Shown here: positions 42,513 to 50,904 of the stretch, in pieces
Position numbering within the stretch: position 1 is the stretch's first letter
How the letters are laid out: every line of letters starts with the position of its first letter
Assembly: GCA_905193155.1 (NCBI GenBank)
Contig: CAJJNQ010000002.1
Coordinates: 52,174 to 116,173 of the forward strand
Direction of reading: 5' to 3'
Source of the DNA: an uncultured Christensenella sp.
GTDB lineage: Bacteria > Bacillota > Clostridia > Christensenellales > UBA1750
DNA length: 64,000 nucleotides
Made by a program: the position numbers and the translations under genes
The notes under the pieces: generated by a model
The model's database searches: none
Told to the model about the DNA's origin: nothing
The model's input: only the letters and a program-made list of their open reading frames with translations

Positions 42513-42541
42513 TTGGCGCGAGGCGAAAGATGTGTTATAAT
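42513..42541 (+). promoter_or_regulatory. rsmE promoter
   Basis: TTGGCG at 42513-42518, 17-bp spacer and TATAAT at 42536-42541 with an extended TG element. Confidence 0.75.
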
Positions 42542-42569
42542 GGGAGCAATGCAACCGGGAGGAAGATCC

Positions 42570-43274
42570 ATGCACAGATTTTTTGCCGATGAGGACGGCC
42601 GTATTCGCGGCGATGAATATAAACACCTGACGCGCGTGCTGCGCCTGAGCGAGGGCGACGAGATCGAAGCGCTGACCGGCGGAAAACGCTTCCGCGTCCG
42701 CATCACCGCCATTGACGGTGAAAGCGCTGCTTTTGAAAGACTGGAAGAACTGCCCAGCCACGAGACGGCCTGCCGGGTGACGCTCTATCAGGGTCTGTGC
42801 AAGGGCGAAAAGATGGACTTCATCGTGCAGAAATGCACGGAAATCGGCGCAGCGGCGATTGTGCCGGTGCTGATGGAGCGCTGCGTCGTCAAACCCGATA
42901 AGGCCGACAAAAAGACCGACCGCTATGCCCGCATCGCGCGGGAGGCCGTCAAGCAGTGCGGAAGATCCGCCGTGCCGGAGGTGCTGCCCGCGATGTCTTT
43001 TGACAAGGCGCTGGAACGCATGAAGCAGCACGAGCTTCTGCTGATGCCGTATGAAGAGGGCGGCGCGCCCTTTAACGCGCCGATTGCGCAGAAGGATGTG
43101 GCGCTGCTGATCGGACCGGAGGGCGGCATCGCGCCGCAGGAAGCGCAGGCGGTGATCGCAGCGGGCGGGAAGGCCGCGACCCTCGGCCCGCGCATCCTGC
43201 GCACCGAAACGGCGGGGCTTGTGGCGCTGACGCTGACGCTGCACTGCGCCGGAGAGATGGGAGAAGAAGCATGA
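42570..43274 (+). CDS. rsmE: 16S rRNA (uracil(1498)-N(3))-methyltransferase
   Basis: A 234-residue SPOUT-type methyltransferase that methylates U1498 of 16S rRNA. An N-terminal PUA-like part (HRFFADEDGRIRGDEYKHLTRVLRLSEGDEI) is followed by the knotted domain, with LLIGPEGGIAPQEAQ and LGPRILRTETA, the conserved AdoMet loops. The longer upstream reading is excluded because it would lie in the promoter; GGGAGGAAG precedes 42570. The stop overlaps mtaB by four bases (ATGA). Confidence 0.95.
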   Translation: MHRFFADEDGRIRGDEYKHLTRVLRLSEGDEIEALTGGKRFRVRITAIDGESAAFERLEELPSHETACRVTLYQGLCKGEKMDFIVQKCTEIGAAAIVPVLMERCVVKPDKADKKTDRYARIAREAVKQCGRSAVPEVLPAMSFDKALERMKQHELLLMPYEEGGAPFNAPIAQKDVALLIGPEGGIAPQEAQAVIAAGGKAATLGPRILRTETAGLVALTLTLHCAGEMGEEA

Positions 43275-44542
43275 GAACCGTAAGCTTTATGACGCTGGGC
43301 TGCAAGACCAATCAATACGACACGCAGGCCATGCGCGAGCAGTTTCTGCGGGCGGGGTATGCCATCCGCGAATTTGACGATATCTGCGACGTTTACGTCG
43401 TCAATACCTGCATGGTCACGGGCGTGGGCGAGAAGAAGTCCATGAAATTTGTGCGGCAGGCGGCGCGGCGCAATCCCAAGGCGGATATCGTGGTGTGCGG
43501 ATGTCTGGCGCAGCACGATGGGGACAAGCTCTTTCTGCCCGGCGTGCGGCTGGTGCTCGGCAACGCCAAGCGCGAAAAGGTTGTGGAGATTTTAGAGGAC
43601 GCCATTGCGCGCGGCGTTGCGGTCTGCGCGGTGGAAAGCCTGAAGGACGCCGCCTTCGAGCCGCTGGACGTAACCGCGAACGAAGGCCATACCCGCGCCG
43701 TAATGAAGATTCAGGAGGGATGCGACAACCGCTGCGCCTATTGCATCATTCCCGACGTGCGCGGTCCGATTCGCTCTCGTGCGCTGGAGGATGTGCGCCG
43801 GGAAGCGCTGGCGCTGGGTGCGGCGGGCTACCGTGAGGTGGTGCTCACCGGCATTCATCTGGCGAGCTACGGCCGCGATTTTAAGGACGGCACCAGTTTG
43901 CTGGACGCGATCGAGGCGGTTTGCGCCGCGCCGGGCGTGCGGCGCGTGCGCCTGGGTTCGCTGGAACCCGCGTGGATCGATGAAACCTACGCCGCGCGCA
44001 TGGCCGCGCAGGAAAAGCTCTGTCCGCAGTTCCATCTGTCGTTGCAATCGGGCTGCGACAAGGTGCTGGGGCGAATGCGCCGCCGCTACACCACCGCGCA
44101 GTTTAGAAGGGCGGTTGCCGCTCTGCGCGAAAGCTTCCCCGGCTGCGCGATTACGACCGATGTGATCTGCGGCTTTGCCGGCGAAACCGAGCAGGATTTT
44201 GAGGAAACGATCGAGTTCTGCAAGGAGATCGGGTTTGCGCGGATGCACGTTTTTCCCTATTCCGAGCGGGAGGGCACGCCGGCGGTGCAGTTTGACGGCG
44301 TGGTGCCCGTGGCGGAGCGTGAGGAGCGCGCCCGCCGTCTGATTGCGGTGGGCAAGGAGCTGGAAAACGCCTATGTCCGCTCCCTTGTGGGCAAAACCGT
44401 TGAGGTCATGATCGAGGAAGAGGAGACGGGCTATTGCCGCGAATACATCCGCGTCCGCGTGCCGGATTCCCAGCCGGGCGAGATTCTGAAGGTGAAAATC
44501 CTTGCCGCTGACGGCACGTCCGCCTGCGGAGAGAAAATATAG
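43271..44542 (+). CDS. mtaB: tRNA t(6)A37 methylthiotransferase MtaB
   Basis: A 423-residue radical SAM methylthiotransferase that converts t6A37 to ms2t6A37 in tRNAs. The N-terminal UPF0004 domain starts TLGCKTNQYDTQAM, with further cysteines in NTCMVTG and VCGCLAQ for the auxiliary cluster. The radical SAM motif is CDNRCAYCIIP near residues 150-160, and a C-terminal TRAM domain follows. The sequence lies in the MtaB rather than the MiaB or RimO group (the CKTNQYD opening). It is coupled to rsmE and followed by a HIT protein gene. Confidence 0.94.
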   Translation: MRTVSFMTLGCKTNQYDTQAMREQFLRAGYAIREFDDICDVYVVNTCMVTGVGEKKSMKFVRQAARRNPKADIVVCGCLAQHDGDKLFLPGVRLVLGNAKREKVVEILEDAIARGVAVCAVESLKDAAFEPLDVTANEGHTRAVMKIQEGCDNRCAYCIIPDVRGPIRSRALEDVRREALALGAAGYREVVLTGIHLASYGRDFKDGTSLLDAIEAVCAAPGVRRVRLGSLEPAWIDETYAARMAAQEKLCPQFHLSLQSGCDKVLGRMRRRYTTAQFRRAVAALRESFPGCAITTDVICGFAGETEQDFEETIEFCKEIGFARMHVFPYSEREGTPAVQFDGVVPVAEREERARRLIAVGKELENAYVRSLVGKTVEVMIEEEETGYCREYIRVRVPDSQPGEILKVKILAADGTSACGEKI

Positions 44543-44561
44543 TTGTTAGGAGGATATGAAT

Positions 44562-44906
44562 ATGGACGATTGCCTGTTCTGCAAAATCATTTCCGGAGAG
44601 ATTCCTTCGACCGTTGTGTATCAGGATGAGGATTGCATCGCCATCCGCGACATCAATCCCCAGACACCCACCCATGTGCTGGTGATGCCGCGCAAGCATT
44701 TCAAGAACCTGACCGAGGCTGCCGAGGCCGATCCCGAATTGGTAGGCCGCCTGATGCGCGCCTGCGCCAAGGTCGCCCGTCAGGAAGGCGTTGCGGAGGA
44801 GGGCTACCGCGTGGTGGCCAACATCGGCGTCAACGGCGCACAGACCGTGCAGCATCTGCACCTGCATGTGATGGGCGGCGTCAAACTCTCTGAACAGATG
44901 GCGTGA
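44562..44906 (+). CDS. HIT family nucleotide hydrolase (HinT-like)
   Basis: A 114-residue histidine triad protein. It begins DDCLFCKIISGEIPS with the zinc-binding CxxC, and the catalytic triad is VQHLHLHVMGG near residues 99-109. HinT-type proteins hydrolyse purine nucleoside phosphoramidates such as AMP-lysine. Two close ATG codons exist; 44562 is chosen because AGGAGG is eight bases before it, against two bases for 44556. It follows mtaB by about 20 bases, an order common in Clostridia, with rpsU next. Confidence 0.94.
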   Translation: MDDCLFCKIISGEIPSTVVYQDEDCIAIRDINPQTPTHVLVMPRKHFKNLTEAAEADPELVGRLMRACAKVARQEGVAEEGYRVVANIGVNGAQTVQHLHLHVMGGVKLSEQMA

Positions 44907-44939
44907 CAAAACGGCGGTTCACAGAAAATTCTTTTGTAA

Positions 44940-44984
44940 AACACAGGAATGATACTGGATTTATTCAGAAACCTGTGTTATACT
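44940..44984 (+). promoter_or_regulatory. Upstream rpsU promoter with flanking inverted repeat
   Basis: TGGATT at 44956-44961 and TATACT at 44979-44984 form a weak promoter. An inverted repeat AACACAGG (44940-44947) / CCTGTGTT (44972-44979) brackets it, and a CAACAC-attag-GTGTTG hairpin lies in the resulting leader. Confidence 0.45.
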
Positions 44985-45063
44985 GACTAGGTACAACACA
45001 TTAGGTGTTGAAGAAGGCCATTGGCTTGCTGTGTTCGGTTTTTGTAAAGCGGTTTGTCTCTGC

Positions 45064-45093
45064 TTGACAGGGTGGCGCGGCGGGCGGTATAAT
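45064..45093 (+). promoter_or_regulatory. Main rpsU promoter
   Basis: TTGACA at 45064-45069, 18-bp spacer and TATAAT at 45088-45093: both elements match consensus. Confidence 0.85.
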
Positions 45094-45152
45094 GGACTAT
45101 ATTCACCTGTGCCTGATGTGGCATCACGGTTTGCGCGAGGGGAGGGAAAGCA

Positions 45153-45326
45153 ATGTCTGAAATCCGCGTTGGGGAAAACGAATCCCTTGAAAGCGCTCTG
45201 AAGCGTTTTAAGCGCAAGTGTGCCCGGTCCGGCGTACTGGCCGAGGTTCGCAAGCGCGAGCATTACGAGAAGCCCAGTGTGAAGCGCAAGAAGAAGGCTG
45301 AGGCCGCCAGAAAGCGCAAGTACTGA
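45153..45326 (+). CDS. rpsU: 30S ribosomal protein S21
   Basis: A 57-residue S21. It reads MSEIRVGENESLESALKRFK, then KCARSGVLAEVRKREHYEKP and a Lys/Arg-rich tail, the standard small-subunit protein that helps initiation by aiding the anti-Shine-Dalgarno contact. Both the length and the CARSG..AEVRKREHYEKP core are typical for Bacillota. GGGGAGGG precedes the ATG. It is monocistronic, with a consensus promoter and a strong terminator. Confidence 0.97.
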   Translation: MSEIRVGENESLESALKRFKRKCARSGVLAEVRKREHYEKPSVKRKKKAEAARKRKY

Positions 45327-45341
45327 TTCATCGCTTTCGCA

Positions 45342-45375
45342 AACGTCCTGTGGAATTTTCCGCAGGACGTTTTTC
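45342..45375 (+). terminator. Intrinsic terminator after rpsU
   Basis: The stem AACGTCCTGTGG / CCGCAGGACGTT (one T-G pair) is followed by TTTTT. Confidence 0.92.
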
Positions 45376-45495
45376 TATGTAAGAATGCGGCGTTGGGACA
45401 AGCAGAACGACATTTGGAACGAGATACGTTTACGAAGCGCTGCGGCAGGTGTAAACTCAAACAGACTAAGTGTTTCTATGGGAAGGGGGAATCCC

Positions 45496-46140
45496 GTGAT
45501 CGAGGCCTATTTGATGGGTCAGCCGGGGCTGGATTGGATTGCCGCGGCGCTTTTTGCCGTCGGGCTGACGCTGTTGATCGGCGATGCGGTGATTCCCGGC
45601 TTAGGCCCCGGCGGCGTGATTGGCCTGATTTGTCAAATCGCCTGCTTTGCGCCGGATCTGGTCGGCGGGAGCAGTGCGTGGAGCGTGCTGGCGCTGGCGG
45701 CGCTGGGCAGCGCACTGCTGCTCGTGGACGGCCGATTTGCGGGCGTCGGCCCGATCGGCGTCTTGGGCGCGGGGCTGCTGCTGGCTGCGCTGTGGCAGAC
45801 GGCGCAGGATATCACTGTTTTTTTGCTGACGCTTTGCGCATCCGCGGTGATGACGGGGGTCGCGATACCGCTTCAGCTGGCGCGCCTGCCGGAGTCTAAA
45901 ACCATGAAAAAGATACAGCTCTATGCCCGCAGCGAGGTTCCCGAACAGAGTGCGGACGAACTGCCGCAGGTGGGGGCGCTCGGCGTGGCGCGGACCGATT
46001 TGCGCCCGGTTGGCACGGTTGAAATTGCGGAAAAGCGCTATGAAGCGGTTTCTGCGCAGCATTTGCGGTGCGGAGAAGCCGTGCGCGTGACCGCTGTGCA
46101 GGGCAGACGGCTTCGCGTGGAAAAGTCGGATGAAACATAA
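45496..46140 (+). CDS. NfeD-like membrane protein
   Basis: A 214-residue protein with about five hydrophobic helices (from LDWIAAALFAVGLTLLIGDAVIPG) and a C-terminal OB-fold (LGVARTDLRPVGTVEIAEKRYEAVS), the NfeD module. NfeD proteins pair with SPFH/flotillin proteins; this copy has none nearby, unlike the second NfeD at 59090. The start is taken as GTG at 45496 with AAGGGGG five bases before; an ATG 18 bases upstream lacks a site. There is no N-terminal ClpP-like protease domain, so it is the short form. Confidence 0.82.
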   Translation: MIEAYLMGQPGLDWIAAALFAVGLTLLIGDAVIPGLGPGGVIGLICQIACFAPDLVGGSSAWSVLALAALGSALLLVDGRFAGVGPIGVLGAGLLLAALWQTAQDITVFLLTLCASAVMTGVAIPLQLARLPESKTMKKIQLYARSEVPEQSADELPQVGALGVARTDLRPVGTVEIAEKRYEAVSAQHLRCGEAVRVTAVQGRRLRVEKSDET

Positions 46141-46174
46141 AAGAGCGAGGATGAAAATCATCTTCGCTCTTTTG
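46141..46174. terminator. Terminator between NfeD-like gene and permease gene
   Basis: A perfect 14-bp stem (46141-46154 with 46158-46171) between convergent genes with short T-runs. Confidence 0.8.
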
Positions 46175-46185
46175 TCATTTTGAAA

Positions 46186-47148
46186 TCAGAAGAGGAACAG
46201 CGCGATCACACCTGCGGCCAGCGCCAGCCCCAGCAGCGTCAGGCAGTAGCGCGCGATCAGCCGTCCGCGGAAGGCCTGCGAGAGCAGCGCCCATTCCGCA
46301 ATCGAGAACAGCATCACCGACAGCAGGAAGTTCAGCGCCACAGCGGGGGAGTAGGCATACGCCGTCTGCACGATGGGCAGGATTGAAAACACATCGGAAT
46401 GCAGGCAGCCGCCCACGATGGTCGCCAGCGGCAGCGCCCACGCGCCGGTCAGCGCGCGCTCGATGATGCCCTGCGGCACAAACGATTCCAGCGCCGCGGA
46501 GAGCAGCACGCCGATCAGCAGGAACAATACCATGCTCTTGTAGGTCAGCCCCGCCGAGCAGAGCGCCTTTTTCAGGCGGGAACCGACGCTGTTTTCATCG
46601 TGGTGATGGTGGTGCTCCACTTGCAGCTTATCCAGCCGCACAAAGCGGTCGCTGTGCGTTGCGGAGAGCAGCGTCGCGCTCAGGATGCAGATCGCCAGGC
46701 CGGAAACGGTGTAGGCAAGCGCAAATTTCAGGTCGAAGGTTGCGAAAATTGTCGAAAGCGCCGTGATGTTCAGGCAGGAAGCCGAGGTCAGAAACACCAG
46801 GCAGCAGCTCAGCGGCACGCCCGCCGCCAGGAATCCCATCAGGATCGGGATGATGGTGCAGCTGCAAAAAGGCGAAAGCGCGCCCAGCACCAGCGCCAGC
46901 AGCATTCCCGGCAGCCCGCGCAGCTTTTGCAGCTTGCGGCGCATTTTGTCAAAGGGAATATAGGTTTGAAGATAAGTCACCAGTGTGACGACGATCAGCA
47001 GCAGCAGAGAGATTTCCAGAAAATCCATCAGTGCGTGAACGATGAAGTGATTGAGTTTTTCGGCAAGACCGATGCTGTTCAGCAGCCCCTCCAGAGGTTC
47101 TTCCAGAAGATGATCGATCAAGCCGCCGTGAGAATGCATGTGTTCCAT
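46186..47148 (-). CDS. Permease of the ArsP/DUF318 family
   Basis: A 320-residue protein with about eight helices in two repeats. SPFCSCTIIPILMGFLAAGVPL (from about residue 91) and GGCLHSDVFSILPIVQTAYAYSPAVALNF are the paired motifs of the ArsP_1/SO_0444 permease family; the CSCT Cys pair is typical. The cytoplasmic loop between repeats has a His run (VEHHHHHDENS, near residues 176-186), and the N-terminus is also His rich (MEHMHSH), both pointing to metal handling. Members export metals or organoarsenicals; the substrate here is unknown. It stands alone. Confidence 0.85.
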   Translation of the reverse strand: MEHMHSHGGLIDHLLEEPLEGLLNSIGLAEKLNHFIVHALMDFLEISLLLLIVVTLVTYLQTYIPFDKMRRKLQKLRGLPGMLLALVLGALSPFCSCTIIPILMGFLAAGVPLSCCLVFLTSASCLNITALSTIFATFDLKFALAYTVSGLAICILSATLLSATHSDRFVRLDKLQVEHHHHHDENSVGSRLKKALCSAGLTYKSMVLFLLIGVLLSAALESFVPQGIIERALTGAWALPLATIVGGCLHSDVFSILPIVQTAYAYSPAVALNFLLSVMLFSIAEWALLSQAFRGRLIARYCLTLLGLALAAGVIALFLF

Positions 47149-47489
47149 AAAGAGGGGATGTCCTTCCTTCCCAAAGGGATGAGCCCGTTTATATTGTGCG
47201 GATAACAGTTTAGCACGATTTACATAAAAATCAAGTGATTTTGTGAAAAACTTTAGAAATCAGGAGGAAAAACTGACAACAAATTCATGAACCGATGTGC
47301 ATATATGCAAAAAATGATGAGTTGAATCAAATAATGAATGAACAAATACGCATATGTTTGATGGGCTCGTTCATGTGGCGAGGCGTAACGTATCGTCATG
47401 CGGGATGGGACTTGACAGCAAAGGGGAAAGGAGGGTAAAATAAAAAAGGGGTGCCCCCAATAAAGAAAAACACAGAACGGAGGAAGAAC
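47149..47489 (+). promoter_or_regulatory. Intergenic control region of the enolase-superfamily gene
   Basis: About 340 bases without a credible gene. A promoter is visible (TTGACA at 47412-47417, 18-bp spacer, TAAAAT at 47436-47441). Upstream are a 12-bp palindrome TGCATATATGCA (47298-47309), the palindrome TTCATGAA (47284-47291) and an ATCAAA...TTTGAT repeat around 47327-47364; these look like binding sites for an unseen regulator. Confidence 0.5.
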
Positions 47490-48713
47490 ATGAAGATCAT
47501 AGATCTCAAGAGTGCGATTATCGGTACGAACGTCTGCCTGCGCGTGGTCACGGACAAGGGCATCGACGGCTATTCCCAGGTGGAGAATTTCAAGGAATTC
47601 GTCAACGCCACGGTTCCCTATTACCGCAGCATGATCGTCGGCTGCGACCCGACCAACGTCGAGGACGTGATGCGCCGCATCCGCCGCTTGGGCGCGTTCA
47701 AGCCCTGGGGCAAGATCGTCAGCTCCATCGAGATGGCGCTGTGGGATATTGCGGGCAAGGAAGCGGGCCTGCCCGTCTATAAGTTGCTGGGCGGAAAGGT
47801 GCGCGACAAGGTTCGCGTCTACTGCACGCTCTATTCCAACGACAAACTGCCTCATCCGCAGGCCAAGACCGCTGCGGAGCGCGCTGAAAATGTGCTGGCC
47901 ATCCATGAAAACTATGGCTTCACCATCGTCAAGTCGCCGCTCGCCTATCACAACCCCGAGTTCCGCCGCCTTGCGGAGGAAGAAGGCTATGCCTATAACT
48001 CCTATCCCATGAATCCCGCGGTGCAGTATCCCGACAACGCCAACGGTTCCATGCTCACCGACAAGGGCCTGAATTACCTGATCGACTACGTCGGCACCAT
48101 CAAGGAGGCTGTGGGCGATAAGGTTGGCATCGCGTTTGACTGCGGCCCCGGCCTCATGCCTGTGGATGCGCTGAAGCTGGCCAAGGGGGTTGAGCCCTTC
48201 AACGTGATGTGGCTGGAGGATACCATCGCCGGCGATTACACGCCCTATACCCGTGCAAACGTCTACCGCGACATCACCACCAACACCACGACCAACATCC
48301 ATACCGGCGAGCAGATCTACCTGCGCGAAGGCTACCGCGAGCTGATTGAAAATCAGGCGGTCAACGTCGTCGGTCCCGACCCGGCGGACGTGGGCGGACT
48401 GGCGGAGCTGAAGTGGATTGCGGAATATGCCAACATGCACGGCATCATGATGGCGCCGCACGGCGTGTTTGACGGCGTCTTCGGCATGGCGGCGCTGACC
48501 CACGTTGCCAGCACCATGCCTCAGAACTACATCGCCTATGAGTACCCGCAGGGCAATCCCGAATGGTGGTACGACATTGTGGAGGGACTGCCGGAGGGCT
48601 TCTTCAAGGATGGTCACGTCACGGTCTGGGATCGCCCCGGCATCGGCGTGGAGTTCAACATCCCCAAAGCAGAAAAGTATCTCCGTCCTGAGGATCGCGA
48701 GTTTTTCCTGTAA
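47490..48713 (+). CDS. Enolase-superfamily acid-sugar dehydratase (mandelate racemase/muconate lactonizing group)
   Basis: A 407-residue enolase-superfamily enzyme. Metal ligands are D217 (AFDCGPG), E243 (WLED) and E274 (TGEQ), and H324 in MMAPHGVFDG is the likely catalytic base. The N-terminal capping domain includes KIVSSIEMALWDIAGKEAGLPVY. The layout fits dehydratases of sugar acids such as galactonate or gluconate, yet the exact substrate cannot be read from sequence. It is monocistronic with its own regulated-looking promoter; no transporter or aldolase is adjacent. GGAGGAAG precedes the ATG. Confidence 0.85.
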   Translation: MKIIDLKSAIIGTNVCLRVVTDKGIDGYSQVENFKEFVNATVPYYRSMIVGCDPTNVEDVMRRIRRLGAFKPWGKIVSSIEMALWDIAGKEAGLPVYKLLGGKVRDKVRVYCTLYSNDKLPHPQAKTAAERAENVLAIHENYGFTIVKSPLAYHNPEFRRLAEEEGYAYNSYPMNPAVQYPDNANGSMLTDKGLNYLIDYVGTIKEAVGDKVGIAFDCGPGLMPVDALKLAKGVEPFNVMWLEDTIAGDYTPYTRANVYRDITTNTTTNIHTGEQIYLREGYRELIENQAVNVVGPDPADVGGLAELKWIAEYANMHGIMMAPHGVFDGVFGMAALTHVASTMPQNYIAYEYPQGNPEWWYDIVEGLPEGFFKDGHVTVWDRPGIGVEFNIPKAEKYLRPEDREFFL

Positions 48714-48723
48714 GAAAATCAAA

Positions 48724-48750
48724 AAAAGAGAGCTTCGGCTCTCTTTTTTT
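48724..48750 (+). terminator. Intrinsic terminator after the dehydratase gene
   Basis: AAAGAGAGC and GCTCTCTTT pair around a TTCG tetraloop, followed by a T-run. Confidence 0.93.
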
Positions 48751-48802
48751 GTATAAGCCGCTAAAGAAGGGGGAATGCTGTCTTCAAGGAGGCGATGCAG
48801 TT

Positions 48803-48976
48803 ATGACAGGCAAGGAACTGATGTATTTGGAGGACGCGATGGGACACGAACAGGCTTTTTCTCAGCAATTCCGCAGCACGGCGGAGCAGATCCGCGACCC
48901 GAAGCTGAAAGCCTGCGTTCAGGAAATGGCGCAGCTGCACGCGCAGATCTTCCAGAGCTTTTATGGGCTGCTTTGA
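48803..48976 (+). CDS. Small spore-coat-associated protein (CotF-related)
   Basis: A 57-residue helical protein: GKELMYLEDAMGHEQAFSQQF and a second helix ending AQLHAQIFQSFYGLL. It resembles the short partner proteins encoded directly upstream of cotF-like genes in Clostridia, in which DxLxHE-type helices form a ferritin-like hairpin. AAGGAGG is located upstream of the ATG at 48803. The cotF-like gene follows after 20 bases. Expression in sporulation is inferred from the neighbour only. Confidence 0.72.
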   Translation: MTGKELMYLEDAMGHEQAFSQQFRSTAEQIRDPKLKACVQEMAQLHAQIFQSFYGLL

Positions 48977-48996
48977 GGCGGAAGGAGGAAAAGGGC

Positions 48997-49245
48997 ATGG
49001 ATGACAAGAATCTGATGGAAAACCTGTTAATGCTCGAAAAAGGCGTTTGCGATCTCTATCTGCACGGCACGATCGAATCAGCCACGCAGAAGGTGCATAC
49101 GGCCTTTCATCAGGCGCTCAACCACGCGCTGCACATGCAGGACAGGATCTATGAGGAAATGGCGGCGAAGGGATGGTATCCCGCCGAGGCGGCAGAGCAG
49201 GACAAGATCAATGCCGTTCGGCAGAAGTTCGGAGCACAGATGTAA
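48997..49245 (+). CDS. CotF-like spore coat protein
   Basis: An 82-residue protein with two long helices. VCDLYLHGTIESATQKVHTAFHQALNHALHMQDRIYEEMAAKGWYP carries the conserved coat-F motif (LHGTIES...LN..L.MQ..IY..M...GWY). CotF-family proteins are outer-layer structural proteins of the spore coat. GAAGGAGG precedes the ATG. It forms an operon with the preceding 57-residue gene, and a terminator follows at once. Confidence 0.88.
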   Translation: MDDKNLMENLLMLEKGVCDLYLHGTIESATQKVHTAFHQALNHALHMQDRIYEEMAAKGWYPAEAAEQDKINAVRQKFGAQM

Positions 49246-49268
49246 AAGAAATCCATCTGAGCAAAAAG

Positions 49269-49294
49269 AAAGCCCCGCTTGCGGGGCTTTCTTT
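49269..49294. terminator. Terminator between coat gene and fucosidase gene
   Basis: A perfect 10-bp stem with a two-base loop (49269-49278 with 49281-49290) between convergent genes; both strands have short T-runs. Confidence 0.88.
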
Positions 49295-49310
49295 GCGTTC
49301 CGGAAAGGAT

Positions 49311-50777
49311 TTAGCGGATTTTCAGCGTGTTGGCGCACATCGACGGCAGGTTGTCGGGCAGGGAAACGATCAGCACGCCGAAGTCCTGACGGAATTCCAC
49401 CGGGCCGCAGCCCAACAGCTCCACGGAATGCACCGGCTGCTGCATGAAGGAGTGCAGCACCGCGGGCTGACCGCCTTTTGCGCCCATCATGAAGGCGTAG
49501 ACCGCGCCGTCCTTCTGCACAAAGCGGAAGTCGGTCTCGTTCCAGTCCGTCTTGTCCTCGGTGAAGCCGTCGATCTTGACCCGCGTGCTGCCCTCGCCGA
49601 ACACGCGCCACGGGCGGGTGCCGTAGACCGCTTCGCTGTTGATGGCGAACCAGCCGGCGAGCTTTTCCAGAATATAATCCGCATCCTCGTCGATGGAGCC
49701 GTCCGGACGCTGGAGCACGTTGAGCAGCATCACGCCGTTCTTGGAGATGATGTCCACCAGCATTTCGACGATTTGCTCCGGCCGCTTGTAGGGGCTGTGC
49801 ACATCGTAGAACCAGTTGCCGATGCAGGTGTCAGTGTGCCAGGGCTGGGGCATGACGCCGGGCAGCTGGCTCTTTTCGATGTCGAGCACGCCGACGTTGA
49901 AGATCTCCGGGCGGCGGTCCTTTTGCAGATAAACCGCTTCGTTGCTGCCGTGCTGCTCGATCGAGGTATTGTAAAGGTGCGCGACTGCCTGAAGGCCCTG
50001 GGCGTAATCCTGCGTGAGGATCTCATCGGAAGCACCCTGCCAAAGTTGTCCGCCGAAGGGAAGAGAACCATCGGTGTAGAGCAGATCGGGATGGAATTTG
50101 TCGATCATCTCCTTGACGCAACGCAGCCAATAATCGCGGAACGCGGCGTTGTCCGTATACCACGGGATCAGGTTCAGATCGAGAGGCTTTTCTGCGCCGA
50201 GATAGGCGTTGTCATAGTAGAAATCGCGGTAGGCGGGATCGTTTCCGTCGTAGGGGACGCCTGCATAAGGGCCGAATTTGTCGCAGCCCTTGTTCACGCG
50301 CCACCACGAGAACGAAGCGCCGAGGTGCTCGCTGATGCCGAAAGGCATGCGGAACTTGTCCGCGGCGGCCTTCCACTGAGCGAGAATGTCCTTGTGGGGA
50401 CCGACGTTGACGCTGTTCATGCGGTTAAGCTGAGAATCATAGTTAAAGAAATGATCGTGATGCGAGCCCTGACTCATGAAATAGCGGGCGCCCGCTTTGT
50501 AATATTTCTCCATCAGACCTTCTGGGTCGAAGTTTTCGGCTTTCCAAAGGGCGCAGAGGTCTTTGTAGCCGAATTTGGAGGGGTGGCCGTAATGACGCAG
50601 ATGGTATTCGTATTGCGGCGTTCCCTCGATGTACATATTGCGGGCATACCAGTCGCCGAACATCGGGACGCTTTGCGGTCCCCAGTGGCTCCAGATGCCG
50701 AACTTGGCGTCGCGGAACCATTCCGGCGCGGTGTATTGACGAAGGGATTCAAACGTGGGTTCAAAGCGAGTGCTCAT
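49311..50777 (-). CDS. Alpha-L-fucosidase (GH29), second copy
   Basis: A 488-residue GH29 enzyme, only distantly related to the one at 16215. It has KFGIWSHWGPQSVP (25-38), SQGSHHDHFFNYDS (102-115) and DLLYTDGSLPFGG, in which D236 is the probable nucleophile. An about 130-residue beta-sandwich tail follows the barrel. There is no signal peptide. The longer loops between about residues 155 and 205 (KGCDKFGPYAGVPYDG) suggest a different fucosyl linkage preference from the first enzyme. It is divergent from an AraC-type regulator gene that probably controls it. GGAGG precedes the start. Confidence 0.92.
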   Translation of the reverse strand: MSTRFEPTFESLRQYTAPEWFRDAKFGIWSHWGPQSVPMFGDWYARNMYIEGTPQYEYHLRHYGHPSKFGYKDLCALWKAENFDPEGLMEKYYKAGARYFMSQGSHHDHFFNYDSQLNRMNSVNVGPHKDILAQWKAAADKFRMPFGISEHLGASFSWWRVNKGCDKFGPYAGVPYDGNDPAYRDFYYDNAYLGAEKPLDLNLIPWYTDNAAFRDYWLRCVKEMIDKFHPDLLYTDGSLPFGGQLWQGASDEILTQDYAQGLQAVAHLYNTSIEQHGSNEAVYLQKDRRPEIFNVGVLDIEKSQLPGVMPQPWHTDTCIGNWFYDVHSPYKRPEQIVEMLVDIISKNGVMLLNVLQRPDGSIDEDADYILEKLAGWFAINSEAVYGTRPWRVFGEGSTRVKIDGFTEDKTDWNETDFRFVQKDGAVYAFMMGAKGGQPAVLHSFMQQPVHSVELLGCGPVEFRQDFGVLIVSLPDNLPSMCANTLKIR

Positions 50778-50853
50778 GATGGATGTCCTCCTTGCTGCGG
50801 ATGGAATCGGATCGGAATCAAGTTGCGGTCACAGACTACAACTTTAGTATAGC

Positions 50854-50883
50854 TTGCGAGGTGATCCCTGCCCATGTTATAAT
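50854..50883 (+). promoter_or_regulatory. Promoter of the AraC-type regulator gene
   Basis: TTGCGA at 50854-50859, 18-bp spacer and TATAAT at 50878-50883. On the opposite strand TATACT near 50852-50847 could serve the fucosidase gene, so the two promoters overlap back to back. Confidence 0.7.
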
Positions 50884-50904
50884 TGTGCCGAAGGATGTGA
50901 TTTT

